Below are positions 15,345 to 24,520 of a stretch of 64,000 nt of DNA, piece after piece; the first letter of the stretch is position 1; the number at the start of each line of letters is the position of its first letter. The notes below the pieces were generated by a model. The model had not been told where the DNA came from and did not search any database. It saw only the letters and a program-made list of their open reading frames with translations. Both the position numbers and the translations under genes were made by a program. The stretch comes from Luteolibacter rhizosphaerae (GTDB lineage Bacteria > Verrucomicrobiota > Verrucomicrobiia > Verrucomicrobiales > Akkermansiaceae): assembly GCF_025950095.1 (NCBI RefSeq), contig NZ_JAPDDR010000006.1, positions 62,001-126,000 on the forward strand. The letters are read 5' to 3'.

Positions 15345-18116
15345 ATGAAATCCAAGACCCGCGTAACGGGCCCGCTTTGGGTCCAGCTAATTCCGTTCGC
15401 CGTGCTCACGGCGCAAGTCGATGCAAACACCATCGCCTACTGGCGATTCGAAGGAGAGGGCGCCACCCTGCCCACTGACGGCGCCTTCGCGCAGGATACC
15501 AATGGCCGTACGGCGATCCAGCCGGTCGGCATCCCCATTCCTGATCTCTCGGGAAATGGTAACCGCATCTTCACCTGGGATGATGGGCCGACCGGCCACA
15601 TCCACCGGCCGGTGATTCCGGGCGCTCTCTTCACCGTGGTTCCACAGACCGGAGAGACGAACAATTGGTTCATCGAGAACTCCGGCAACTTCCCGGCCAG
15701 TTTCACTTGGTCCACGCAGACTGCTCCCACCGGCATCAACCTTGATACATGGACCTCGCCCACGTGGACCATCGAAGCTTCCTTCTACACTGACGTACTC
15801 GATGGCTTCCGCACCGTGGTCGGCCGCGAGGGCAATGATGTGAAGACGGGCGAGGCCGCGCACGCCCCGCTCTACTTCCAGAAGATGAGCAACAACCGCT
15901 TCCGCATCGCCTTCGTGGATGCCAGCGGCCTTGCTCATGAAGCGGTCGATACCACCACCTTGGCCGCCGCCACCTGGTATCACTTCGCCGCCACCTCGGA
16001 TGGCACCACGCTGAAGCTCTACAAGAAAACCGGTAACGCGGGCGGCTACGCCGAAGTCGCTTCGACCAGCCTGAGCGGCAGCACGAACAGCGCCCTCATC
16101 AATCCCGGAAACGATGCGAATGGCCACCCTTGGGGTTGGACGGTCGGACGCGGCCGCTACGGCACCAGCGACAACCCGAACAATGACCATGGCGATCGCT
16201 GGGATGGCGGCATCGATGAAGTGCGCATCAGCGACGTGGCCTTGCCGCCTTCCCAATTCCTCGCAGCCTTCAGCGCGAACGATGGCGACGGCGACGGACT
16301 GCCGACCGCATGGGAGATCGAGAACAACCTCGATCCCGCCGACAATGGTTCGGTCAATCCGGACAACGGTGCTTCCGGTAATCCGGATGGCGACGGCTTC
16401 AACAACCTGCAGGAGTACACCGCGGGTTCGGATCCTCGTAACCCCGCCTCCATTCCGGGCGATGTCGATGGCGACGGGCTTCCGGATACATGGGAGCAAG
16501 CGAACTTCCAGAACCTCGCCCAAGGTGCCTTCGACGATCCGGACAACGACTACACCGCCAATGACGAGGAATACGCCGCTGGCACGAATCCGAACGACCG
16601 CCTCGATTTCCCGGAAACGGAAGTGCCGGCGGATGGCATGCCGGACGCATGGGAAACCATCTTCCTGCTAGGAACCGGTCGCGATGGCACCGGTGATCTC
16701 GACGAGGACGGCGTTTCCGATCTCCAAGAATATCTCGACAACACCAACCCCGGTGATCCGGATTCGGTACTCAACCCGACGGGTGATGCCGATGGCGATG
16801 GTCTGGACGATGCATGGGAACGTACCCACTTCGGCAGCATCGTCGCGCAGGGCGCGAATGGTGACTTCGATTCGGACGGCTCGACCAACCTGCAGGAGTA
16901 TCAGGCCAACTCGAATCCCACGCTGGCGGCATCCACTCACACCGATGTGAATGGCGACGGCTTGGCCGATGTGGTCCGCTTCATGGACTTCAAGGCACTC
17001 GGCGCCACGGGAACCATCACCGATGTGGATGCCGAGCCCACCGGTTTGGTCCGCTTGGCAAACACCGGCACCAATCCGGCCTACCTGCCGAACGATCCGA
17101 ATATCAACATCAATACCGCGGGCACCGGGACCTTCACCTTCCGCACCGAAACCACCGATTTCAACGGCCAGTCCTTCATGTCGAACATGGCGGCGCTGGG
17201 TATCCGCCTCTCGGATCTCGGCTTCAGCGGTAGCCAGGATTTCAGCGTCAGGGTGAAGTTCATCAACACGCCTGCGATGGGTGGCGCGGATCAGCTCGGC
17301 ATCTTCGCCGGTGCGAGTTCGACCCAGCTCGTCCGTGGCGGCCGCATCGATGCCGGAAGCGCGCTTGGCGTGAATACCAACGGGAACAACGATAGCGACG
17401 CTGTCTTCCCGGGCGCGCAGCTTTCCCTCGCTGCGGGTAAGCCGATGACGGTGGAACTCAGCCGCATCGGCGGGGTCTGGGCTCTGTCGGTTCATGGCGT
17501 GAACATCACGCCCGGAGCACAGCCGGCTTTCTTGAACGCGCTCTCCGATCTCACGGTCGGTTTCTATGGTTCGGACCTCTTCACGGGGAACGCGCACAAG
17601 TTCCCCGTCGTCGAAAGTCTCACCGTGGTCCGCATGGGCGGCTCCAATCCGGATGGCGATGGCGACGGCATGGACGATAGTTGGGAGATCGCCAAGCTTG
17701 GTGGCACCGGCCAGAGCGGCAGCGCGGATGCGGATAACGACGGCGTGAGCAACCTCGTCGAGTTCGCCTTCAATGGTGATCCGCAGAACGGCTCCGATCA
17801 AGGCGGCGTGACGAGCGCGCTCTCCGATACGAACTCCAACGGCCAGCGTGAACTCACGCTCACCGTGCCCGTCCGCACCGGTGCCAACTTCGCGGCCGGT
17901 GCAGGTGGCGTCCAGACGGCGACGGTCGGCGGAGTGATCTATGAGGTTCGTGGCTCGCTCGATCTGCAGAACTTCACCAGCGCCGTGGTTCGGGTTGGTT
18001 CGGTTCCTTCGGCAGATCCTTCGTATGAGCTCCACACCTTCCGCCTCACCGCTTCGGAAGGTCTCGTCGGCAAGGGCTTCCTGCAGGCCTTGGCCAAGCC
18101 GCTGGCTCAGCCCTGA
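15345..18116 (+). CDS. Secreted LamG-domain protein with calcium-binding (TSP3-like) repeats
   Basis: A 923-aa exported protein. The start at 15345 places a signal peptide at the N-terminus (MKSKTRVTGPLWVQLIPFAV, cleavage near VDA-NT). Residues about 20-310 form a LamG/concanavalin-like beta-sandwich, with TIEASFYTD and an HFAATSDGTTLKLYK pattern. Next come several Asp-rich repeats of the DGDGLPDTWE ... NLQEYxxGTNP type (about 310-530), typical of thrombospondin type 3 calcium-binding stalks. A roughly 230-residue beta-rich module follows (about 530-768), which recurs in the next large gene; then one more calcium repeat and a conserved end domain. No catalytic site or sorting signal was seen. 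Likely role: surface-attached or secreted glycan- or matrix-binding protein. Confidence 0.82.
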   Translation: MKSKTRVTGPLWVQLIPFAVLTAQVDANTIAYWRFEGEGATLPTDGAFAQDTNGRTAIQPVGIPIPDLSGNGNRIFTWDDGPTGHIHRPVIPGALFTVVPQTGETNNWFIENSGNFPASFTWSTQTAPTGINLDTWTSPTWTIEASFYTDVLDGFRTVVGREGNDVKTGEAAHAPLYFQKMSNNRFRIAFVDASGLAHEAVDTTTLAAATWYHFAATSDGTTLKLYKKTGNAGGYAEVASTSLSGSTNSALINPGNDANGHPWGWTVGRGRYGTSDNPNNDHGDRWDGGIDEVRISDVALPPSQFLAAFSANDGDGDGLPTAWEIENNLDPADNGSVNPDNGASGNPDGDGFNNLQEYTAGSDPRNPASIPGDVDGDGLPDTWEQANFQNLAQGAFDDPDNDYTANDEEYAAGTNPNDRLDFPETEVPADGMPDAWETIFLLGTGRDGTGDLDEDGVSDLQEYLDNTNPGDPDSVLNPTGDADGDGLDDAWERTHFGSIVAQGANGDFDSDGSTNLQEYQANSNPTLAASTHTDVNGDGLADVVRFMDFKALGATGTITDVDAEPTGLVRLANTGTNPAYLPNDPNININTAGTGTFTFRTETTDFNGQSFMSNMAALGIRLSDLGFSGSQDFSVRVKFINTPAMGGADQLGIFAGASSTQLVRGGRIDAGSALGVNTNGNNDSDAVFPGAQLSLAAGKPMTVELSRIGGVWALSVHGVNITPGAQPAFLNALSDLTVGFYGSDLFTGNAHKFPVVESLTVVRMGGSNPDGDGDGMDDSWEIAKLGGTGQSGSADADNDGVSNLVEFAFNGDPQNGSDQGGVTSALSDTNSNGQRELTLTVPVRTGANFAAGAGGVQTATVGGVIYEVRGSLDLQNFTSAVVRVGSVPSADPSYELHTFRLTASEGLVGKGFLQALAKPLAQP

Positions 18117-18139
18117 GAAAGATAATTGATAGTAGCTGC

Positions 18140-18177
18140 GGCCCTATTCGTCATCCGGCGGATAGGGCCTCTTCTTT
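18140..18177 (+). terminator. Rho-independent terminator
   Basis: Stem GGCCCTAT/ATAGGGCC (8 bp) with a 14-nt loop, followed by TCTTCTTTTA, 24 nt after the LamG-repeat gene. Confidence 0.8.
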
Positions 18178-18546
18178 TATTCGGAGGCGAGCGCATCGGT
18201 GTGTAATATTGCGACATTTGTCTGACAGAAAAATCATCAAATCGAAAATTGGATCAGCTTAAACGCGTTTATTTTTGCAGGATTGGCTTCATGGAATTTA
18301 TTGTAACATATTGTATTTCAGTGTTTGGTGTATTTGGTGATTTGTTGCTTACCGTTGTAAGCGACGGAAACATACCAATTGCTTCCGTGTAAATACAAGC
18401 GGATGCAGGAGCATCGTTTAGTCTGAGGGAGATTGCAGGATCAAGCGTCCCATTCGCGCCACCTAACCCCGTGGAGCCGGGCAACCCACCTGAAGCCCTG
18501 CGGTCGACCAAGCCTTCCCGAAACCCAAGCCGCGCCGGATTGATAT
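18178..18546. other. AT-rich intergenic region (369 nt) with palindromes
   Basis: No gene supported. The stretch 18225-18360 is much more AT-rich than the genome around it. It holds the palindrome AAACGCGTTT (about 18257-18266) and a hairpin with ACGGAA/TTCCGT arms (about 18364-18388). It probably contains the promoter and long leader of the autotransporter-repeat gene. Confidence 0.5.
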
Positions 18547-21500
18547 ATGTCCGGTGGATCTCTCCTTGCCGTTCCGGGGGGTGAAATAAACCCGAGAATC
18601 GTCGAAGTGAAACCCACGTTACCCCACACTCGTCGCAATCTTCTGGAGACCGCCTTGGGTCTCGGTTGCATCATTGCCTCTACCCTCCCTTCCGCTCATG
18701 CAGCCTCCCTCTATTGGGACGGAACGAACGCGGGTTGGGATGCCGTCGCGAACTGGTCAACCGTGGCCGGTGCCGCTACCCCTGATCCCGCCGCCGTCCC
18801 AGGTGCTGCGGATGACGCCATCTTCAATATCGATCCGGTGGACGGTGCCGTGACGGTAAACCTGAATGCGGCCCAGTCCGCCAATTCGCTCGTCTTCAAC
18901 AACACCGGCACGACCACGCTGCAGGGCGGCGGAACGGACCGCGCACTCTCGCTGGGTGCCGGTGGAATCCAGATGGATGCCGCTGCAGGAGCCGCGACCA
19001 TCGGGTCCGCCACCGCGGGGCAGGGAGTCCCCATTACCCTCACTGCCAGCCAGACCTGGTCTAACAACTCCACGGCCGCGCTTTCGATCGGAAATCCCTT
19101 CACCTCCGCCGCGGGCATCGGGCTGACCAAGACCGGGACCGGGAATGTCGCAATGACCAACGTCGCGAACACCTCCAACATCGGTGGCACCCTCGATATC
19201 CAAGCCGGCAAGTTCCTGATGTCCGGCGATATCACGGCTGCCGGTCTCACTGGTGCAGGGACACTGGAAAACGGCGGTCCGAACTCGAAGTGGTTCTTCC
19301 TGAACAACGCGGCGGACAATGTATTCTCCGGCAGCATCAAGGACCAGAGCGCCACGGTGCGTCTCGGTCTGGTGAAGCGCGGTGCGGGGATGTTGACCCT
19401 GAGCGGCACCAACAATCTCGGCGATAACTTCGCGGTGGAGAACGGTCTGGTGAAGATCACCGGCACGACCCAGTCAGGCGTTGGCGGCGGCAACGGTACG
19501 ACTTCGGTCGGCACCGTCGGTGCCCAGAACGGCCGGATGCTCATCGAAGGCGGCACCCTGAATGCTTCCAAGAACACTAGCCCGAGCGTGGCGATCGCGA
19601 CCGCCGCAAACTCGCAGGGCTTCCTGAAGATGACTTCGGGCTCGATCGCTGCCACCAGTGAATTCCACGTGGGCCGCGCTCAGACCGGATCCTTTTCGGC
19701 CTACACCCAGAATGGCGGGGCCCTCTCCGTCGGAAGCTGGCTGGTCGTCGGACTGAACAACGACCGCGCGGTGCTCAACCAGACCGCTGGATCGATCCAG
19801 GTGACCGCAAACCGCGGCACCTTCGGTGCAGGCGGCAATGCTTCCATCGGTCTCGTCAATCTCAGCGGCGGCACCTTCAACGTCGCCGCGGGCGCCAATA
19901 CCGGGATCTTCCTCGGGGAGAACGGCAATGCGACCCTGAACCTTAGCGGCAGCGCCGCGATGAGCCTCGCGACCAATGGCGCAGCCGCCAGCGGCACGAT
20001 GCAGTTCGGCGGCAATGCCTCCTCGCTCGGTGGCACCTTGAACCTCCGCGGCGGCACCCTCAGCGCCTTCGGCGTGACCAAGGGCGCTTCCACCGCAGGA
20101 GCCGTCTATCGCTTCAATTTCCACGGCGGCACTCTCAAGGCTGCCATCGCGAACCCCCTCTTCTTCGCGGATCTCGCGAATACGGATGCCTACGTCTTCT
20201 CCGGCGGCGGGACCATCGATAACAATGGCGTCAACATCACGATCGCGGAGGCGCTGAAGGCACCGGTCGGAAACGGCGTGAGCGCCACCGGCTTGACCGT
20301 GAGCGGCGGCGGCTACTTCGACACGCCCTTGGTCACGGTCACCGGCGGCGGTGGCACCGGCGCGACCGCGGTGGCTACGATCGATGCCAGCGGTAACCTG
20401 ACCGGCATCCAGATCACCAATCCGGGGATCAACTACACCAGCGCTCCGACCTTCGCCTTGGTCGGTGGCGGCGTGGGGAACACCGGGGCCATCGGCGGCG
20501 CGGCCACCCTCGTGGCGAATAGCAGCGGCGGTCTCGCTTTCACCGGCAGCGGCATCACGACTCTGGCTGGCGCGAATACCTTCACCGGTCCGATCGCGGT
20601 CACTGGTTCCAAGCTGGGGATCGGCGGCAGCTATGCCTCCAGTGCGGTCACGGTCGCGAGTACGGGAGGCATCGTAGTTGCGGAACCCACCCTCCCGGTC
20701 GGCACCCTGACGGTCTCCTCCTTGTCCCTCGCCAACGGGACCACCGCCACCTTTGAAACCGCCGGCGGTACCAGCAGCGACAAGGTCGTGGTGAATACCG
20801 CGGGCGGCCTCACGCTCGGAACGGTCGGAGTCAATCTTTACGACAGCGGCACCACCAATGGCGCGACTCCCGGCACCTACACCCTGTTCCAATACAGCGG
20901 CAGCCTCACCGGCGGCATCGCCGGGCTCTCCGTCCTTAATCCGCGCGCGGGCTTCGGCTACACCTTCGCCAACACCGGCTCCGCCGTCACCGTCCAGGTG
21001 ACCTCGGTCGATGCGGATGGCGACGGCATGTCGGACGCTTACGAGACGGCGAACGGCCTGAATCCGAACGACGCCACCGGCGTCAACGGCGCCTCCGGCA
21101 ATCTGGACGGCGACTTTGCCACCAACTACGAGGAGTTCCTCGCCGGCACCGCCGCGAACAATGCCTCCTCCGACCCGCTCAACACCGACAACGACGGTCT
21201 CCGCGACAATTGGGAAATCACCCACTTTGGCACCATTGCCGCCCAAACCGGAACCGGCGATTTCGACGGGGATTTCGATTCCAATCTGTTGGAATTCACG
21301 AACTCAACCAACCCTGCCAGTGCCGCCAGTTTCAGCGACACCGATGCGGACGGCATGGGAGATGGATGGGAGATCCTGTACTTCTCGAATATCACCGCGA
21401 AGAACGGCACCGTCGATACGGACAGCGACCTATTCACCGACTTGGAGGAGTATCAGTATGGCTCGATCCCGACCGATTCCTCCTTCTCGCCGGTCAAGGC

Positions 21501-23907
21501 CAAGGCTGCCCACCGCTGGAGCTTCACCGGTAACCTGAGCGACTCGGTCGGCAGCAGCAATGCGACGATCGAGAACGGGACCGCGAGTAACACCAACGTG
21601 GTGACGCAGAATCCGACCAGCGTTACCCTGGCAGGTGGCGCGAAGGCGGACTCGCAGTGGGTGAAGCTCGGCAGCCAGTTGCTGCCGGCGCGCAACACCC
21701 CCTACACCATCGAAACGTGGGCGACGGTGCACTCGATCCAGAATTTCTCGCGCATCTGGGACTTCCACAACAGCACCACCGAGAACCTCTACATGAGCTG
21801 GTCGGTCGGCACCGGAGCCTTGACGGACCGCATCCAATGGGTCGATCCCGCCGGGTTGTTGGTCGACAACACCAACAACTACGCGCTCGCCACGAAGTAT
21901 CACATCGTGATGACGATCGAACCGGCGGCGACTCCGGGTAGCTCGGTGGTGAAGTGGTATTCGGCCCCCGAGTACGACGGGGCATCAAACCTCGAGCTCG
22001 GCGCGGCCCGCGGGACCCAGACGGTCGCGAACAGCCTCGCGTTCATGAACGACACCGTCAATGCGCTCGGGTTCTCGCCATGGCCGGACAATACCGCCAA
22101 CGCGACCTACGACGAGGTGCGCCTCTGGGATGGTGCCTTGCCGGCTTGGGCCCTCGAGGGTTTGCACAAGCAGGGTCCTGACAATCCGGCCCAGCCCGAT
22201 TCCGATTCGGACCAGATGCCGGATGCGTATGAAGAATATTACTTCGCCGGCTTGGCTGAGACGGCTGCGGGCGACTTCGACGGCGACTTCAGCAGCAATC
22301 TCGACGAATTGAAGGCTGGAAGCGACCCGACCGACCCCGGTTCCAGTCCGAACGACTCCGATGCGGATGGCCTCCCCGATGCGTGGGAGATCGGCTACTT
22401 CGGCGATCTCTCCCAGAACGGTGGCGGTGATCCGGACGGTGATTTCGCCTTCAACAGCGAGGAACTTGACGCAAACTCGAACCCGACGCTCTACACCTCC
22501 TTCCCGGATAGCGACAGCGACGGGATGTCGGATCCTTGGGAGATCTACTACTTCCTCGGGCTGGACGACAACGGCACCACGGACGGTGACGGCGATCTGC
22601 TCAACTCCCTGCAAGAGTTCACGCAAAAGGGCGATCCGCTCAATCCGCTTCTCCCCGGCGTGGCCGATGGCGACGCCGACAACGACGGTCTCCCGGATCG
22701 CTGGGAAGTCAGCTGGTTCGACGCCACCAACATCGGCACCCAAGGGGGAACCACCGACTCCGACTCGGACGGCTCGAACAATCTGGCCGAGTATCAAGCC
22801 ACCTCCGATCCGACCGATTCAAGTTCGACTCCTGCCGACATCAATGGCGACGGTCAGGCCGACCAGCATGTCTTCCACGGCATGAGTGCCACCGGCAGCG
22901 GCCCGCAGGACAAGGATGCGCAAGCCACTCCTTTCACGGGACGCCTGGCCAACACCGGCACGGCGATCCCGACGGTGGATCCGAATCTGGATCTGAATAC
23001 TACGGCAGGAACGCTGTCGCTGACCTCCTCCACTTCGGACATCAACGGGCAGGTCAACATGGCCGAGCTTGAAGCTCTCGGTATCCCGCTGTCCTCGCTC
23101 GGTTTCACCGGCACGCAGGACTTCAGGATCCGGGCGCACTTCATCAACATGCCGCCGGCCACCGGCTTCGATCAGATCGGAGCTTACGTGGGGACCAGCA
23201 GCACGGCAGTCACCCGCGCGGCGCTGATCGGTGGCAACCGCTCGTCTCTGGGGGTGAATACCAATGGCGCTAACGATGCCAATGCAGCCTTCGGTGCAGC
23301 CGGGACTGCCGGCGCCGAGGGGCGCGACCTCACGGTCGAGATCGAGCGCATCGGTGGCGTGTGGGCGATGTATTGCAACGATTCGACCTGCACACCCGGT
23401 GCCCAGCCGACCTTCCTCGACGGGCTGTCTACCTTGCAGGCGGGCGTCTTCGTCCTCGATGGCGGCGGCACGGGTATCCACCGGACGGCTGTGCTCGATA
23501 GCTTCACCATCGTGCGCTTCGGCCAGTCCTCCAACGATGTCGACGCAGACGGCTTGGATGATGCTTGGGAGATTGCCAACTTCGGCAACACCACTTCCCA
23601 GACCGGGACGGGTGATGCGGACGCGGACGGAACCAACAACCGCACCGAGTTCCTTCTGGGGCTCAGCCCGGTGAATGGCAGCCAACGTTTCGCCGTGGCC
23701 CAGAGCAACGTGAACCCCGGCACCGGGACCACGCTGACCTGGCCCGCACAGAACGGGCTGACCTTCCAAGTCTATCGTTCCACCACGCTCGGCTCTTGGT
23801 CGCCGATCGGCGGAGTGATCACTGCTACCGGCACTTCTGCCAGCTACACCGATAACGGCGCCCCTCTCGGGAAAGCCTTCTACCGGGTTGACCTTACCAC
23901 GCCTTGA
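18547..23907 (+). CDS. Giant secreted autotransporter-repeat / LamG / calcium-repeat protein
   Basis: A 1786-aa exported protein. The start could be the ATG at 18547 or the GTG at 18607; the latter gives a tidier signal peptide (charged n-region with TRRNLLETALGLG, cleavage after AHA). Residues about 55-820 hold autotransporter-associated beta-strand repeats, for instance LTKTGTGNVAMTN, LVKRGAGMLTLSGTNN and FTGSGITTLAGANTFTG, expected to form a right-handed beta-helix. Then come Asp-rich calcium repeats, a LamG-like domain (about 985-1215, starting AHRWSFTGNLSDSVGS), further calcium repeats, a module shared with the upstream LamG protein (about 1432-1660), and an end domain. There is no C-terminal translocator barrel or PEP-CTERM signal, so the export and anchoring route is unclear. 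A strong terminator follows. Confidence 0.82.
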   Translation: MSGGSLLAVPGGEINPRIVEVKPTLPHTRRNLLETALGLGCIIASTLPSAHAASLYWDGTNAGWDAVANWSTVAGAATPDPAAVPGAADDAIFNIDPVDGAVTVNLNAAQSANSLVFNNTGTTTLQGGGTDRALSLGAGGIQMDAAAGAATIGSATAGQGVPITLTASQTWSNNSTAALSIGNPFTSAAGIGLTKTGTGNVAMTNVANTSNIGGTLDIQAGKFLMSGDITAAGLTGAGTLENGGPNSKWFFLNNAADNVFSGSIKDQSATVRLGLVKRGAGMLTLSGTNNLGDNFAVENGLVKITGTTQSGVGGGNGTTSVGTVGAQNGRMLIEGGTLNASKNTSPSVAIATAANSQGFLKMTSGSIAATSEFHVGRAQTGSFSAYTQNGGALSVGSWLVVGLNNDRAVLNQTAGSIQVTANRGTFGAGGNASIGLVNLSGGTFNVAAGANTGIFLGENGNATLNLSGSAAMSLATNGAAASGTMQFGGNASSLGGTLNLRGGTLSAFGVTKGASTAGAVYRFNFHGGTLKAAIANPLFFADLANTDAYVFSGGGTIDNNGVNITIAEALKAPVGNGVSATGLTVSGGGYFDTPLVTVTGGGGTGATAVATIDASGNLTGIQITNPGINYTSAPTFALVGGGVGNTGAIGGAATLVANSSGGLAFTGSGITTLAGANTFTGPIAVTGSKLGIGGSYASSAVTVASTGGIVVAEPTLPVGTLTVSSLSLANGTTATFETAGGTSSDKVVVNTAGGLTLGTVGVNLYDSGTTNGATPGTYTLFQYSGSLTGGIAGLSVLNPRAGFGYTFANTGSAVTVQVTSVDADGDGMSDAYETANGLNPNDATGVNGASGNLDGDFATNYEEFLAGTAANNASSDPLNTDNDGLRDNWEITHFGTIAAQTGTGDFDGDFDSNLLEFTNSTNPASAASFSDTDADGMGDGWEILYFSNITAKNGTVDTDSDLFTDLEEYQYGSIPTDSSFSPVKAKAAHRWSFTGNLSDSVGSSNATIENGTASNTNVVTQNPTSVTLAGGAKADSQWVKLGSQLLPARNTPYTIETWATVHSIQNFSRIWDFHNSTTENLYMSWSVGTGALTDRIQWVDPAGLLVDNTNNYALATKYHIVMTIEPAATPGSSVVKWYSAPEYDGASNLELGAARGTQTVANSLAFMNDTVNALGFSPWPDNTANATYDEVRLWDGALPAWALEGLHKQGPDNPAQPDSDSDQMPDAYEEYYFAGLAETAAGDFDGDFSSNLDELKAGSDPTDPGSSPNDSDADGLPDAWEIGYFGDLSQNGGGDPDGDFAFNSEELDANSNPTLYTSFPDSDSDGMSDPWEIYYFLGLDDNGTTDGDGDLLNSLQEFTQKGDPLNPLLPGVADGDADNDGLPDRWEVSWFDATNIGTQGGTTDSDSDGSNNLAEYQATSDPTDSSSTPADINGDGQADQHVFHGMSATGSGPQDKDAQATPFTGRLANTGTAIPTVDPNLDLNTTAGTLSLTSSTSDINGQVNMAELEALGIPLSSLGFTGTQDFRIRAHFINMPPATGFDQIGAYVGTSSTAVTRAALIGGNRSSLGVNTNGANDANAAFGAAGTAGAEGRDLTVEIERIGGVWAMYCNDSTCTPGAQPTFLDGLSTLQAGVFVLDGGGTGIHRTAVLDSFTIVRFGQSSNDVDADGLDDAWEIANFGNTTSQTGTGDADADGTNNRTEFLLGLSPVNGSQRFAVAQSNVNPGTGTTLTWPAQNGLTFQVYRSTTLGSWSPIGGVITATGTSASYTDNGAPLGKAFYRVDLTTP

Positions 23908-23928
23908 TGGGTTGAGGCGTGTTTGACT

Positions 23929-23966
23929 ACAGCCGGGGGCTACGGGGCCCCCGGCTGTTCCTTTTT
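23929..23966 (+). terminator. Rho-independent terminator
   Basis: A 12-bp perfect stem (ACAGCCGGGGGC / GCCCCCGGCTGT) with a 6-nt loop followed by TCCTTTTT, 21 nt after the autotransporter-repeat gene. Confidence 0.93.
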
Positions 23967-24520
23967 CGGGATGTCCGCTTGGTGCAAAGTCCTACCGGTT
24001 TCCGAAAAAAGCTGGGAGCGGTGAGTATCTCAGACACGCGAAAGTGGATTTGCCTTGCTTTCTCAAGATGTCCGAAAAGCTCCCTATCCGAAAAACCACG
24101 TAAACCGCCAAAGAATCGTATCATTAGTGACACTAAAAATGCGTTAAAACGCTAAAAAGTTCCGTTTTTTGCGCACTGGGGACGAGCTCCTGAGATCCGC
24201 TGGATTCGCGCATCGTGAGTGAAAAGATGCAAAAGTCTGCAATCCCTCGAAAACAGCGGATAAGCTTCGTAATAGCACTAATAGCGCAAACCTGGCGCCA
24301 CTCTAAGAATCGAAGCCTTGGATGTTATCTCGTCGCTTCGATACAAATTTTAACCACTTGGATACAAGCAATGCCCAAATGGCGTGATAGATTCAGCTTC
24401 CAATCCCGGAGCGCCTCGCCGAAAACCCGCGCCTTGGCTGTTTGTGAATTCAAACGCGTTCGGAATGGCTGACGCAAAACTTGTTTGATGTATTCTCAAA
24501 GTAGGTACAGACTTCTCGTG
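23967..24520. other. AT-rich intergenic region (554 nt)
   Basis: No gene supported; two short plus-strand frames lack coding character and ribosome sites. The composition is clearly AT-richer than the genes around it. It includes AAACGCGTT at about 24450, similar to the palindrome upstream of the autotransporter-repeat gene. The promoter of the downstream operon is presumably here. Confidence 0.5.

Noticed and set aside
18269-18511. Minus-strand frame of 80 codons
   Set aside because: It lies in an AT-rich leader region; no coding character.
19474-21246. Minus-strand open frame of about 590 codons
   Set aside because: It is antisense to the beta-repeat region; the Gly/Ala/Glu-rich translation mirrors the repeats on the coding strand.
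15345-23907. Considered whether the Asp-rich DNA repeats form a CRISPR array or tandem-repeat element
   Set aside because: The periodicity follows in-frame calcium-binding repeats of varying sequence, not identical repeats with spacers.
23919-24472. Two short plus-strand frames after the autotransporter-repeat gene
   Set aside because: The first runs through the terminator hairpin; the second has no ribosome site and resembles no protein. A brief thought of a regulator fragment was not supported.
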